Of a DNA stretch of 64,000 nucleotides, positions 17,375 through 26,320 are shown one piece after another; position 1 is the first letter of the stretch; each line of letters opens with the position of its first letter. The stretch is from Rhodoligotrophos sp. CJ14 (GTDB lineage Bacteria; Pseudomonadota; Alphaproteobacteria; Rhizobiales; Im1), in NCBI RefSeq assembly GCF_038811545.1, contig NZ_CP133319.1:558001-622000 (forward strand). The letters are read 5' to 3'. The notes beneath the pieces were generated by a model that was given only the letters and a program-made list of their open reading frames with translations, did not search any database and was not told the DNA's origin. The translations under genes and the position numbers were made by a program.

Positions 17375-17764
17375 TCACTCGGGCGTCCAGGGCTCGTAAT
17401 CCGGCCTCGCCACGAGGCGCGGCTCTGGATTGGCGAGGCTGCCATGAGGAAGATAGCGCGGCGCAATCCCCGTCATATTGGGTGAATGGGGCTTTTCCCA
17501 AGGCTTCGGCACGTATTTTTCCTGGCTCGGCGCCACATCCGTGCGATGGGCAAGCCAGCCGTGCCAGCCCGGCGGTATCGCCGAAGCCTCCGCCACGCCG
17601 TTATAGACCACCCAGCGCCGGTCGCCGTTGCGCTCGCGATAATACTTGTTGCCGAACAGATCCTCGCCCACGAACTCGCCGTGGCGAGAAATCAACAATT
17701 TGGTGCCCAGCGTCTGCCCGTTCCACCAGGTGAAGAATTGCAGCAGAAACGTCTTCAGGCTCAT
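17375..17764 (-). CDS. NDUFA12-like accessory subunit of NADH dehydrogenase
   Basis: About 129 residues of the NDUFA12/B17.2 family, an accessory subunit of complex I shared by alphaproteobacteria and mitochondria. Signature parts: FTWWNGQTLGTKLLISRHGEFVGEDLFGNKYY, RRWVVYNG, AIPPGWHGWLAHRTD and KPWEKPHSPNMTG. ATG at 17764 gives the usual MSLKTFLLQFF start; ATG at 17806 would add 14 residues. It is the first gene of the minus-strand run ending in parE, with divergent nrdJ upstream. Confidence 0.93.
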   Translation of the reverse strand: MSLKTFLLQFFTWWNGQTLGTKLLISRHGEFVGEDLFGNKYYRERNGDRRWVVYNGVAEASAIPPGWHGWLAHRTDVAPSQEKYVPKPWEKPHSPNMTGIAPRYLPHGSLANPEPRLVARPDYEPWTPE

Positions 17765-17939
17765 AATGTATCCGGCTCCGGATCCCTGCGCCATCGAGGC
17801 GCCCAATCAGTCAGCACCGACTTATGACGCAACAGCCGTGATCAGTCCACCCCGCCTGGAATCTGCACCCTGTGGAGAGCGCTCCACCCGCCCCGCCCGC
17901 GCCTTGAGAATCGGCTCATCCCGGCCTGTGCGCAAACTG

Positions 17940-17968
17940 TTAACAAATCGTTTAATTCGCTAGATATT
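17940..17968 (+). promoter_or_regulatory. Possible nrdJ promoter overlapping the first NrdR box
   Basis: TTAACA (17940-17945) lies 17 bases before GATATT (17963-17968), which is inside the first NrdR-like box, the usual geometry for NrdR repression. A second candidate is TTGACG (18022-18027), 17 bases, CATGAT (18045-18050). Either gives a long leader before nrdJ at 18280. Confidence 0.35.
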
Positions 17969-18003
17969 GTGTCGAAGGACACACTGAGCACAATTCCTTG
18001 TCA
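17957..18003 (+). promoter_or_regulatory. Pair of NrdR-box-like operators upstream of nrdJ
   Basis: Box 1, TCGCTAGATATTGTGT (17957-17972), read on the minus strand begins ACACAATATCTAG, close to the NrdR consensus ACACWATATWTWGTGT. Box 2, GCACAATTCCTTGTCA (17988-18003), keeps CACAAT and TTGT. The centres are 31 bases apart, about three helical turns, the spacing known for tandem NrdR boxes. NrdR is the ATP/dATP-sensing repressor of ribonucleotide reductase genes. The nrdR gene itself is not in the window. Confidence 0.6.
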
Positions 18004-18061
18004 TTTTCTCTCTCTGCTCAGTTGACGCCCCACCCGCCCATTGGCATGATCTAGCTCCAAT

Positions 18062-18247
18062 GAGAGAGTCGTCTGGGCCGTGCTGCGGCACTGTGCGGCG
18101 GAGGGGCAAGCGGGCGATTTCGGGGCAATTTGGGGAGGCATGACGCGGCTCGGCGAGGGTCGCGCTATGGCTCTGTTGTCCCTGCCTGCAGAGCTCTCCG
18201 GCGCGTAAGTTGAGACGCGGCGGCCCAAGCGGGAATGCGACTCTCTC
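18062..18247 (+). promoter_or_regulatory. Candidate structured leader RNA of nrdJ
   Basis: GAGAGAGTCG (18062-18071) is exactly complementary to CGACTCTCTC (18238-18247). Nested inside, GGGCCG (18075-18080) is complementary to CGGCCC (18221-18226). These would close a domain of about 186 bases ending 20 bases before the nrdJ ribosome binding site. CTCTCTC at 18008-18014 can compete for the same GAGAGAG strand. I found no canonical cobalamin riboswitch core in it. Confidence 0.35.
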
Positions 18248-18279
18248 TTCCTTGTTTTGAGCCACTGGGGGACCGACCG

Positions 18280-21200
18280 ATGCGCATCGAGCGCCGCTAC
18301 ACCGCCGCCGGAACGACACCTTTTGCCGGAATCGAGTTCCGCAGCGCCATCAGCGAGATTCGCAATCCCGACGGCTCCACCGTCTTCAAGCTCGACGACA
18401 TCGAGGTCCCCGCCTCCTGGAGCCAGGTGGCCTGCGATATCCTCGCGCAGAAATATTTCCGTAAAGCTGGCGTGCCCGCGCGGCTGAAGCGAATCGAGGA
18501 AGAGACCGTGCCCTCCTGGCTCTGGCGCTCGGTGCCTGATGAGGAGGCACTTGCGGCTCTGCCCGAGAGAGAGCGCTACGGCTCCGAGCGCTCTGTGAAG
18601 CAGGTCTGTCACAGGCTTGCGGGCACCTGGACCTATTGGGGCTGGAAGGGCGGCTATTTCGACACCGAGGAAGACGCGCGCGCCTTCTATGATGAGCTGT
18701 GCTTCATGCTGGTGACGCAGAAATGCGCGCCCAACAGCCCGCAATGGTTCAACACTGGCCTGCACTGGGCCTATGGCATCGATGGTCCCTCCCAAGGCCA
18801 TTTCTATGTGGACCCGGACACGGGCAAGCTCGTGAAGTCGAAATCCGCTTACGAGCATCCCCAGCCTCATGCCTGCTTCATCCAGTCGGTCGAGGACGAC
18901 TTGGTGAATGAAGGCGGCATCATGGATTTGTGGGTGCGCGAGGCGCGCCTGTTCAAATACGGCTCGGGTACCGGCTCCAATTTCTCGCGCATTCGCGGGG
19001 AGAACGAGCCCTTGTCCGGTGGCGGCAAGTCCTCCGGTCTCATGAGCTTCCTCAAGATCGGCGATCGCGCGGCCGGTGCCATCAAGTCCGGTGGCACCAC
19101 CCGTCGCGCCGCCAAGATGGTGGTGGTCGACATCGATCACCCCGATATCGAGGACTATATCGACTGGAAGGTGAAGGAGGAGCAGAAGGTCGCGGCCTTG
19201 GTGGCGGGCTCGCGCACCATGAAGCAGCACCTCACCGCCGTTCTCAAGGCCTGCCTCAACTGCGAGGGCTCGGGTGATGACTGCTTCGACATCGCCAAGA
19301 ACCCGGCCCTGAAGCGCGCGGCCAAGGCGGCCCGCCGGGCTCATGTTCCTGAAGCCTATATCCGCCGGGTGATCGAGACCGCCCGTCAGGGGCAGGATAC
19401 GATTGACTTCGATGTTTACGACACCGATTGGGATTCCGAGGCCTATCGCACCGTCTCCGGGCAGAATTCCAACAATTCGGTGCGCGTGACCGATGAATTC
19501 CTGAACGCGGTTCTCGCTGATGGTGATTGGGCGCTCAACTGGCGCACGAAGAAGGGCGTGGCAAAGACCCTCAAGGCCCGCGCGCTCTGGGACAAGATCG
19601 GGCATGCCGCCTGGGCATGCGCCGACCCGGGCATTCAGTTCCACACCACCATCAATGATTGGCACACCTGCCCTGAGAGCGGGCCGATCGTCGCATCCAA
19701 TCCGTGCTCGGAATACATGTTCCTGGACGACACCGCCTGCAATCTCGCGTCCCTGAACCTGCTTCAGTTCCGTAATCGAGAGACCGGCGCCTTCGAGATT
19801 GAGCTGTTCGAGCATGCAACGAGGCTTTGGACCATCGTGCTCGAGATCTCTGTCATGATGGCCCAGTTCCCCTCGCGCGAGATCGCTCGGCTCTCATACG
19901 AGTACCGCACCCTCGGCCTCGGCTTTGCCAATATCGGCGGCCTGCTGATGACCTCAGGTATTGCTTACGACTCCGATGAAGCCCGCTCCCTGTGCGGCGC
20001 CATCTCCGCGGTCATGACCGGCATTGCCTATGCGACCTCGGCCGAGATGGCCGCTGAGCTCGGCGCCTTCCCGGGCTTTGCCAAGAACCGCGAGGCAATG
20101 CTGCGGGTGATGCGCAATCATCGCACTGCCGCCTATGGCCGGGACACCGGCTATGAGAACCTGAACACCGCGCCGGTGCCGCTCGACCAGGAATCCTGCC
20201 CGGACAGCGCGCTGATCGCCCATGCCAAGGCCGCCTGGGACCGCGCCCTCGAGCTCGGCGAGCGTCATGGCTACAGGAACGCGCAGGCAACCGTCATCGC
20301 GCCAACCGGCACGATCGGCCTGGTGATGGATTGCGACACCACCGGCATCGAGCCCGACTTCGCCCTGGTGAAGTTCAAGAAGCTCGCCGGTGGCGGCTAT
20401 TTCAAGATCATCAACCAGGCGGTGCCGGAAGCTCTGCGCACCCTTGGCTACCGGCCTGAGCAGATCAAGGGCATGGTCGATTATGCCGTGGGCCATGGCA
20501 CCCTGAAGGGTGCGCCCGGCATCAACCATCAGAGCCTGAAGGCCAAGGGCTTCACCGATGCGGTGATCGAGAAGATCGAGCAGGGCCTGGCCACCGCCTT
20601 CGATGTTAAGTTCGCCTTCAACAAATGGAGCCTGGGCGAGGCCTTCTGCCGCGAGGTGCTGAAGCTCACCGACGAGCAGCTGAACGACATCAATTTCGAC
20701 ATGCTCGCGAGCCTCGGCTTCTCCAAGCGCGACATCGAGGCGGCGAACACCTTCTGCTGCGGCGCCATGACCCTCGAAGGCGCCCCGCACCTTCTGGCCG
20801 AGCATTTGCCCGTGTTCGACTGCGCCAATCCATGCGGGCGCATCGGCAAGCGCTGCCTCTCCGTTGAAAGCCACATCCGCATGATGGCGGCCGCCCAGCC
20901 CTTCATCTCCGGCGCGATCTCCAAGACCATCAACATGCCGAATGAGGCAACCGTCGAGGACGCCAAGGAGGCTTATATGCTGTCCTGGCGGCTGGCGCTG
21001 AAGGCCAATGCCCTCTATCGCGACGGCTCGAAGCTCTCCCAGCCTCTGTCGGCCCAGCTGATCGCCGATGACGAGGACGATCTCGACGACTTCCTCGAGC
21101 AGCCTCAGGCGCAGCGCGTCGAGCGTGTGGTTGAGCGCATCGTCGAGAAGATCGTCGAGGTGCAGAGCCGGCAGAAGCTGCCCCATCGCCGCAAGGGCTA

Positions 21201-22023
21201 TACGCAGAAGGCGCTGGTCGGCGGGCACAAGGTCTATCTGCGCACCGGCGAATATGAGGATGGCCGCCTGGGCGAGATCTTCATCGACATGCACAAGGAG
21301 GGCGCAGCCTTCCGGGCGATGATGAACAATTTCGCCATCGCCGTATCTCTTGGCCTGCAATATGGCGTGCCGCTCGAGGAATATGTTGAGGCCTTCACCT
21401 TCACCCGCTTCGAGCCGGCCGGTCTCGTGCAGGGCAATGAGGCGATCAAGAACGCAACCTCGATCCTCGACTATGTCTTCCGCGAGCTGGCCGTCTCCTA
21501 TCTCGGCCGCAACGATCTGGCCCATGTGGACCCGTCCGATATCGGCTTCGATGCCCTGGGCAAGGGCGATGCCGAGGGCAAGGCGCCCGACGGCGATGCT
21601 GATGGCGAGGCAGCGCGCCTGCCCGCTGCTGTGCCTGCCGCCAAATATCTCTCAACCGGCTATATCCGCCAGAAGGTCTCCGGCAATGTCGTGGTGATGA
21701 CCAAGGCGGCGGCAAGCTCCACCGTCTCAGCCAAGCCCATCCAGTCGCATCGTGAGACCGCCTATGCCGATGCGGGTGCCAACAGCACCAATCTCTCCAG
21801 CAGCCTGAGCACGCTTGCTTACGAGAGCCACGGCGCAACCGCCCTGCACGGCTTCTCCGACGCACCGGCGCAGCCGATCATGGATGATCTCTCCCGCCGT
21901 GCGGAAGCCCGCATGAAAGGCTATGAGGGCGAGGCCTGCGGCGAATGCGGCAACTTCACCATGGTGCGCAACGGCACTTGCCTCAAATGCGACACCTGCG
22001 GCTCGACCAGCGGCTGTAGCTGA
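18280..22023 (+). CDS. nrdJ: Adenosylcobalamin-dependent (class II) ribonucleoside-diphosphate reductase
   Basis: Makes deoxyribonucleotides using B12 and without oxygen or a second subunit. 1247 residues from ATG at 18280, with GGGGGACC upstream. The N-terminal part includes [10 protein letters not shown] and [49 protein letters not shown] and the active-site region with NPCSEY (Cys near 476) mark the ten-stranded barrel; [12 protein letters not shown] follows. A heptad-like linker of [15 protein letters not shown] near 947 leads to a region typical of large NrdJ proteins. The C-terminal tail has CGECGNF and [14 protein letters not shown], the redox cysteines re-reduced by thioredoxin. It stands as a single gene, divergent from the NDUFA12-like gene, with NrdR-like boxes and a long leader upstream. 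Confidence 0.97.
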   Translation: MRIERRYTAAGTTPFAGIEFRSAISEIRNPDGSTVFKLDDIEVPASWSQVACDILAQKYFRKAGVPARLKRIEEETVPSWLWRSVPDEEALAALPERERYGSERSVKQVCHRLAGTWTYWGWKGGYFDTEEDARAFYDELCFMLVTQKCAPNSPQWFNTGLHWAYGIDGPSQGHFYVDPDTGKLVKSKSAYEHPQPHACFIQSVEDDLVNEGGIMDLWVREARLFKYGSGTGSNFSRIRGENEPLSGGGKSSGLMSFLKIGDRAAGAIKSGGTTRRAAKMVVVDIDHPDIEDYIDWKVKEEQKVAALVAGSRTMKQHLTAVLKACLNCEGSGDDCFDIAKNPALKRAAKAARRAHVPEAYIRRVIETARQGQDTIDFDVYDTDWDSEAYRTVSGQNSNNSVRVTDEFLNAVLADGDWALNWRTKKGVAKTLKARALWDKIGHAAWACADPGIQFHTTINDWHTCPESGPIVASNPCSEYMFLDDTACNLASLNLLQFRNRETGAFEIELFEHATRLWTIVLEISVMMAQFPSREIARLSYEYRTLGLGFANIGGLLMTSGIAYDSDEARSLCGAISAVMTGIAYATSAEMAAELGAFPGFAKNREAMLRVMRNHRTAAYGRDTGYENLNTAPVPLDQESCPDSALIAHAKAAWDRALELGERHGYRNAQATVIAPTGTIGLVMDCDTTGIEPDFALVKFKKLAGGGYFKIINQAVPEALRTLGYRPEQIKGMVDYAVGHGTLKGAPGINHQSLKAKGFTDAVIEKIEQGLATAFDVKFAFNKWSLGEAFCREVLKLTDEQLNDINFDMLASLGFSKRDIEAANTFCCGAMTLEGAPHLLAEHLPVFDCANPCGRIGKRCLSVESHIRMMAAAQPFISGAISKTINMPNEATVEDAKEAYMLSWRLALKANALYRDGSKLSQPLSAQLIADDEDDLDDFLEQPQAQRVERVVERIVEKIVEVQSRQKLPHRRKGYTQKALVGGHKVYLRTGEYEDGRLGEIFIDMHKEGAAFRAMMNNFAIAVSLGLQYGVPLEEYVEAFTFTRFEPAGLVQGNEAIKNATSILDYVFRELAVSYLGRNDLAHVDPSDIGFDALGKGDAEGKAPDGDADGEAARLPAAVPAAKYLSTGYIRQKVSGNVVVMTKAAASSTVSAKPIQSHRETAYADAGANSTNLSSSLSTLAYESHGATALHGFSDAPAQPIMDDLSRRAEARMKGYEGEACGECGNFTMVRNGTCLKCDTCGSTSGCS

Positions 22024-22054
22024 GCCGCGCCCGTCATCAAGACACGACGAGAGA

Positions 22055-22081
22055 CCCGCGCTTCGAATGGAGCCGCGCGGG
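22055..22081. terminator. Hairpin between convergent nrdJ and thioesterase genes
   Basis: CCCGCGC (22055-22061) and GCGCGGG (22075-22081) form a seven-pair GC stem with a 13-base loop, extended by GAG/CTC past mismatches. There is no T-run, but it is the only strong hairpin in the 61-base convergent gap. Confidence 0.4.
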
Positions 22082-22084
22082 CCT

Positions 22085-22504
22085 CTACTCCCCCAAAATT
22101 TTCCAGATCCCCTTCGCGCTGGCGATGACCCGCTCGCCCACCAGCAGCTGTCCTTCGAGGAACACGAGCGAGCGCGTTCGGCGGACAACCCGGGTCTTCG
22201 TCTCGATGAACTCGCCAGCCACAGCCGGCCCGATGAAATGGGTATCGAGCTGAATGGTGGCCTGCGGCAGCCCGCCGGTCGTCTCCCGCGATGTGAGCCC
22301 AAGCGCCTGATCCGCGAAGGTCATCAGCATGCCGCCATGGACAACGCCGCGCCGATTGAGATGGTGCGGCTCGACCGTAATCCCGAAACTGATCTGCTCG
22401 CCGCTCCCGCGCTGCCAGAGCGGCCCCACCAGCACCATGAATCCAGGTTCGTCATCGCGGATGACCCAGCCCTGCTTCGCCGGATCGAAGCCACCATCAC
22501 TCAT
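22085..22504 (-). CDS. PaaI-family hotdog thioesterase
   Basis: A 139-residue single-hotdog protein that should hydrolyse acyl-CoA thioesters. The family motif is HHLNRRGVVHGGMLMTFADQALG (about 47-69), with the catalytic-helix Gly-Gly and Asp; QATIQLDTHFIGPAVAGEFIETKTRV and SLVFLEGQL complete the fold. It is divergent from the DUF35/thiolase/MaoC/PRISE cluster that follows, where acyl-CoA intermediates are likely, so it may recycle CoA there. Confidence 0.9.
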   Translation of the reverse strand: MSDGGFDPAKQGWVIRDDEPGFMVLVGPLWQRGSGEQISFGITVEPHHLNRRGVVHGGMLMTFADQALGLTSRETTGGLPQATIQLDTHFIGPAVAGEFIETKTRVVRRTRSLVFLEGQLLVGERVIASAKGIWKILGE

Positions 22505-22722
22505 TCGATTTCCCCTCGGATGTCGCGCAGGCGAGTATCACCCGCGATCGCTCAGATGCAACCCTGCGGGAGATTGGCTGCGCTATTGGTGCCGCCTCCG
22601 CGCCCGGTGATCTCGCCGCAAGCCCAATCTTTTGCATAACTTGCTCGAATGAATGGCCAATCCGCCTCTGAAGCGGGCATAGTCCTCTGACCAGTGATTT
22701 GAAAAGGACAAGAACACGCGTC

Positions 22723-23112
22723 ATGAGCACCGATTCCCGATTTGATGGTCCAGGGCCCGATGAGGTCTGGCAGACGGCACTTGCGGAAGGACGCTTCCTT
22801 CTCCAGCACTGCCGCTCCTGCAAGGCGGTGCGCTTTCCGCCCGCCATGGTCTGCGGCACCTGTGGCTCATCCGAGCTTGAATGGCGCGAGGCCTCGGGCC
22901 TGGGCGAGGTCTATTCCACCACCACGGTCCGCGAGCGCGACGGCGCTTATAACGTCTCGCTCATCAACCTGGCCGAGGGCGGCCGCATGATGAGCAAGGT
23001 CGAGGGCATCTCACCCGATGCCGTTCGCATCGGCATGGCCGTGAAGGCGCGGATCATCGCGCAGCCCGACCCCATGATCGTGTTCGAGGCAGCCGAGGGA
23101 GGCGCATCGTGA
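22723..23112 (+). CDS. DUF35 OB-fold protein with zinc ribbon
   Basis: A 129-residue acyl-CoA-binding protein of the DUF35 family. The zinc ribbon is CRSC (about 30) with CGTC (about 44), followed by an OB-fold (SGLGEVYSTTTVRERDG, VSLINLAEGGRMMSKVEG). DUF35 proteins bind thiolase-like partners and in known cases form the active site for retro-aldol side-chain cleavage in steroid breakdown (Ltp2-type) or for thiolase complexes. The stop overlaps the start of the thiolase-like gene (GTGA), so the two are coupled, as expected for a complex. ATG at 22723 is chosen over an upstream TTG at 22699. Confidence 0.9.
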   Translation: MSTDSRFDGPGPDEVWQTALAEGRFLLQHCRSCKAVRFPPAMVCGTCGSSELEWREASGLGEVYSTTTVRERDGAYNVSLINLAEGGRMMSKVEGISPDAVRIGMAVKARIIAQPDPMIVFEAAEGGAS

Positions 23113-24260
23113 CCCATCCGCTTCGCGGCCGCGCGGCCATCGTTGGCATCGGCAACACCAAGCGCTGGAATGCACCGGGCCGCTCGGCCTTCGATCAATT
23201 GCAGGAAGCAGTGATCCTGGCGCTCGAGGATTGCGGCCTCACCCTCAAGGATGTGGATGGCCTCTTCTGCGCCATGTCATCCTACGGCTTTCCCGTGCTC
23301 AACACCGCCGAGCGGCTTGGCCTTTCCCTGCGCTATGCGGATGGCACCATGGTCGGCGGCGCATCCTTCCTGTTCCACATCCAGAGCGCCGTGAATGCGC
23401 TTGATAGTGGCCTCTGCGATGTCGCCCTCATCTGCTACGGCTCGAACCAGCTGAGCGCTGGCGGCCGGCTCGTCTCGATGGCCGACCCGCAGCCCTATGA
23501 GGCGCCCTACAAGCCGCGCTATCCCATTTCGAGCTACGCGCTTGCAGCCGCCCGCCATATGCATGACTTCGGCACGACCCGCGAGAACCTGGCCGATGTG
23601 GCACTTGCTGCCCGCGCCTGGGCCAATCTCAATCCGGATGCCTTCGCCCGCGGACCCCTCACCCGCGACGAGCTCCTGTCATCCCGCATGGTGAGCGATC
23701 CGATCTCACGCGCCGATTGCTGCCTGGTGACCGATGGCGGCGGCGCACTGGTGCTCACCCGCGCCGACCGCGCCCGCGATCTCCCGAAGCCGCCGGCCTA
23801 TATTCTGGGCACCGGCACTGCAGTCAGCCATCGCCAGATCATGGCCATGCCTGATCTGACCACCACCGCTGCCGCCCAATCCGGCCAGAGAGCCTATGCC
23901 ATGGCGGGGCTTGGCCCCTCCGATATCGACCATGTCATGGTCTATGATGCCTTCACCATCACGACGCTCCTGTTCCTCGAAGATCTCGGCTTCTGCCCCA
24001 AGGGGGAAGGCGGCCCCTTCATTTCTAGTGGCGCCATCGCACCCGGCGGCAGCTTGCCCGTGAACACCAATGGCGGAGGGCTCTCCTGCAATCACCCCGG
24101 CATGTACGGCCTGTTCACGGTGATCGAGGCGGTCGAGCAGCTTCGCGGCAATTGCGGCGAGCGTCAGGTCCAAGGCGCCGAGGTTGCGCTCGCCCATGGC
24201 AATGGCGGCGTGCTCTCGAGCCAGGCGACCGCCATTCTCGGCACGCAAGCAACCCTTTGA
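23109..24260 (+). CDS. Thiolase-superfamily protein (SCP2-thiolase / lipid-transfer type)
   Basis: A 383-residue thiolase fold protein starting at GTG 23109. It shows AAIVGIGNTKRW at the start, the GLFCAMSSYGF region, VGGASFLFHIQSAVNALDSGLCDVALICYG and a C-terminal NGGGLSCNHPGMYGLFTVIEAVEQLRG plus ALAHGNGG. The usual nucleophilic Cys of degradative thiolases (near residue 90) is not evident, because VGGASFLFH occupies that place. This is the pattern of DUF35-dependent SCP2-thiolase-like aldolases rather than acetoacetyl-CoA thiolase. The coupling to the DUF35 gene supports a two-subunit enzyme. Substrate unknown. Confidence 0.88.
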   Translation: MTHPLRGRAAIVGIGNTKRWNAPGRSAFDQLQEAVILALEDCGLTLKDVDGLFCAMSSYGFPVLNTAERLGLSLRYADGTMVGGASFLFHIQSAVNALDSGLCDVALICYGSNQLSAGGRLVSMADPQPYEAPYKPRYPISSYALAAARHMHDFGTTRENLADVALAARAWANLNPDAFARGPLTRDELLSSRMVSDPISRADCCLVTDGGGALVLTRADRARDLPKPPAYILGTGTAVSHRQIMAMPDLTTTAAAQSGQRAYAMAGLGPSDIDHVMVYDAFTITTLLFLEDLGFCPKGEGGPFISSGAIAPGGSLPVNTNGGGLSCNHPGMYGLFTVIEAVEQLRGNCGERQVQGAEVALAHGNGGVLSSQATAILGTQATL

Positions 24261-24336
24261 AAAGGGGGCGCCTTCGGCCAATCGCTCACCACACTTGAGC
24301 ACTCGACCGACATCTTCTCCTGGGACCTCTTGTAAC

Positions 24337-25221
24337 ATGGCCCTTGATCCTCAAAAACTCTTCGCACTCGAAATCCCCGAGGCGCGCCAGACCTATGGCT
24401 GGCGTGACTGCATTCTCTATGCACTGGGCACCGGCTATGGGATGGATCCTCAGGATGAGCGCCAGCTGTGCTTTGTCGATGAGACGAAGCTCAAACCTGT
24501 CCCCACCATGGCCAATATCCTGGCCGATCCCGGCCTGTGGATGCGCGACCTCGACACCGGCATCGACTGGGTCAGAATGCTGCATGGCGAGCAATCGTTG
24601 CGCCTGCACCGGCCGCTTCCCCCCGAGGGCGAGGTCGTCGGACGCACGCGCCTCGTCGATATCGTGGACAAGGGTGCCGGCAAGGGCGCGCTGATCCATG
24701 CCGAGCGGGTGATCAGCGAGATCGGAACTGGTGAGGTGATCGCGACGATCCTGCAGACCATTTTTTGCCGGGGCGATGGCGGCTTCGGCGGCAAGAGTGA
24801 GAGCAAGCGCCTGCCTCACCCCATCCCTGAGCGACCGGCGGATCTCTCGATCTCTCTGCCCACCAGCCCGCAAGCGGCGCTGATCTACCGTTTGTCCGGC
24901 GACCTCAACCCGCTGCATTCCGATCCGGCTGTTGCGAGAGAGGCAGGCTTTGACCAGCCCATTCTGCACGGACTTGCAACCCATGGTGTCGCGGGCCACG
25001 GGCTCATGGCTGCCCTGTGTGATGATCAGCCCGAGCGCGTGCGGCTTGTGCAGGGCCGCTTCTCATCCCCGGTCTATCCCGGCGAGACCATCACCATCGA
25101 CATCTGGCGCGAGGGGCAGGGCCGAGCAGCTTTCGCCGCCCGCGTTGCCGAGCGCGGCGTCATGGTGATCAACAATGGCCTGTTCGAGTATGAGCCCGCG
25201 CCAACTGGCCAGGGGGGCTAA
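24337..25221 (+). CDS. MaoC-like enoyl-CoA hydratase (hydratase 2 type)
   Basis: A 294-residue double-hotdog protein from ATG 24337. The N-terminal half (YGWRDCILYALGTGYG, TMANILADPGLW, GIDWVRMLHGEQSL) is the inactive hotdog typical of eukaryotic-type hydratase 2. The C-terminal half has the active motif YRLSGDLNPLHSDP with catalytic Asp and His, then FDQPILHGLATHG. Hydrates 2-enoyl-CoA to (R)-3-hydroxyacyl-CoA. It lies 76 bases after the thiolase-like gene and four before the PRISE reductase, so it is probably one transcript. In steroid catabolic clusters the same trio (hydratase, DUF35, Ltp2-like) removes side chains. Confidence 0.92.
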   Translation: MALDPQKLFALEIPEARQTYGWRDCILYALGTGYGMDPQDERQLCFVDETKLKPVPTMANILADPGLWMRDLDTGIDWVRMLHGEQSLRLHRPLPPEGEVVGRTRLVDIVDKGAGKGALIHAERVISEIGTGEVIATILQTIFCRGDGGFGGKSESKRLPHPIPERPADLSISLPTSPQAALIYRLSGDLNPLHSDPAVAREAGFDQPILHGLATHGVAGHGLMAALCDDQPERVRLVQGRFSSPVYPGETITIDIWREGQGRAAFAARVAERGVMVINNGLFEYEPAPTGQGG

Positions 25222-25225
25222 GCCC

Positions 25226-26320
25226 ATGGCCGCGAAACGCGTGCTGATCGCCGGCGCGACCGGCGTCATCGGTCAGGCGGCCCTTGCACATTTCGCCAGC
25301 AGCGATGACTGGGAGGTCATCGCCCTCTCCCGGCGTCGGCCGGACATCGCCGGTCACTTCCGCCATGTCTCTGTCGATCTCGGAAACGCGGAGGCCTGCC
25401 GCTCGGCCCTGCACGACCTGCCGGAGATCAGCCACCTCATCTATGCCGCGCTCTATGAGAAGCCGGGCCTCGTCCAAGGCTGGCGGGACAAGGAGCAGAT
25501 GGCAACAAACCTTGCGATGCTTCAAAATCTGATCACCCCGCTGGTGGCAAAATCAGGCGCGCTCCGCCATGTGAGCCTTCTCCAGGGCACCAAGGCCTAT
25601 GGCGCGCATATCCATCGCATCGCGGTCCCTGCCCGTGAGCGCTGGCCGCGCGATCCCCACGAGAATTTCTATTGGCTCCAGGAGGATTACCTGCGCGAGG
25701 CATCCGCCCGGCATGGCTTCGACATGACCATTTTCCGCCCTCAGGTGGTCTTCGGCGAGGCGATCGGCGTTGCCATGAACCTCATCCCGGTGATCGGGGC
25801 TTATGCTGCGATCTGCCGGGAGGAAGGCCTCCCCTTCTCCTATTCCGGCGGCCCCGCCTATGTGCTCGAAGCCATTGATGCCCGGCTCCTGGCGCGGGCG
25901 CTTGCCTGGGCCGCGGAGGCACCTACCGCCCGCAACGAGACCTTCAACATTACCAATGGCGATGTCTTCGTCTGGCAGAATGTCTGGCCGGCGATCGCCG
26001 ATGAACTCGGCGTCGAGATCGGCCCTGATACACCCTTCTCCATGGCCGAGTTCTTGTCGGGAAAGCAAGCCACATGGGAGCGGATCACCGCAAAATATGG
26101 CCTGAAGCCGATCCCCCTCCCTGCCTTGCTCGGCCAATCCCATCACTATGCGGATTTCACCTTCGCCTATGGCGCGAAGAACCGGCCGCCGCCGGCCCTC
26201 GTGAGCACTATCAAGATCCGCAAGGCCGGATTTGCCGATTGCATCGATACCGAAGACATGTTCCGCGAGCTGTTCCGCAGCCTCGCGGCAAGGCGCATCC
26301 TGCCGCCCACCCACAGCTAA
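25226..26320 (+). CDS. PRISE-family (progesterone 5-beta-reductase/iridoid synthase-like) NAD(P)-dependent reductase
   Basis: A 364-residue extended short-chain dehydrogenase. The Rossmann motif is VLIAGATGVIGQAAL (about 5-19). RHVSLLQGTKAYGAH and NFYWLQEDYLRE match the PRISE signature, in which the catalytic Tyr lies in an FY(Y/W)xxED motif and replaces the classical YxxxK. PRISE enzymes reduce enones such as progesterone, or enals. ATG at 25226 follows AGGGGGG. As the last gene of the DUF35/thiolase/MaoC cluster it could reduce a cyclic enone intermediate; the true substrate is unknown. Its stop overlaps the convergent ceramidase gene stop by four bases. Confidence 0.85.
   Translation: MAAKRVLIAGATGVIGQAALAHFASSDDWEVIALSRRRPDIAGHFRHVSVDLGNAEACRSALHDLPEISHLIYAALYEKPGLVQGWRDKEQMATNLAMLQNLITPLVAKSGALRHVSLLQGTKAYGAHIHRIAVPARERWPRDPHENFYWLQEDYLREASARHGFDMTIFRPQVVFGEAIGVAMNLIPVIGAYAAICREEGLPFSYSGGPAYVLEAIDARLLARALAWAAEAPTARNETFNITNGDVFVWQNVWPAIADELGVEIGPDTPFSMAEFLSGKQATWERITAKYGLKPIPLPALLGQSHHYADFTFAYGAKNRPPPALVSTIKIRKAGFADCIDTEDMFRELFRSLAARRILPPTHS

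Noticed and set aside
18028-18279. Cobalamin riboswitch upstream of nrdJ
   Set aside because: GCCACTGGGGGACC just before the start codon recalls parts of the B12 box, but the required core order is missing and the piece overlaps the ribosome binding site.
18001-21525. Long minus-strand ORFs of 604 and 523 codons overlapping nrdJ
   Set aside because: They lie opposite a clear NrdJ protein with all motifs and show no domain of their own; they are GC-driven shadows.
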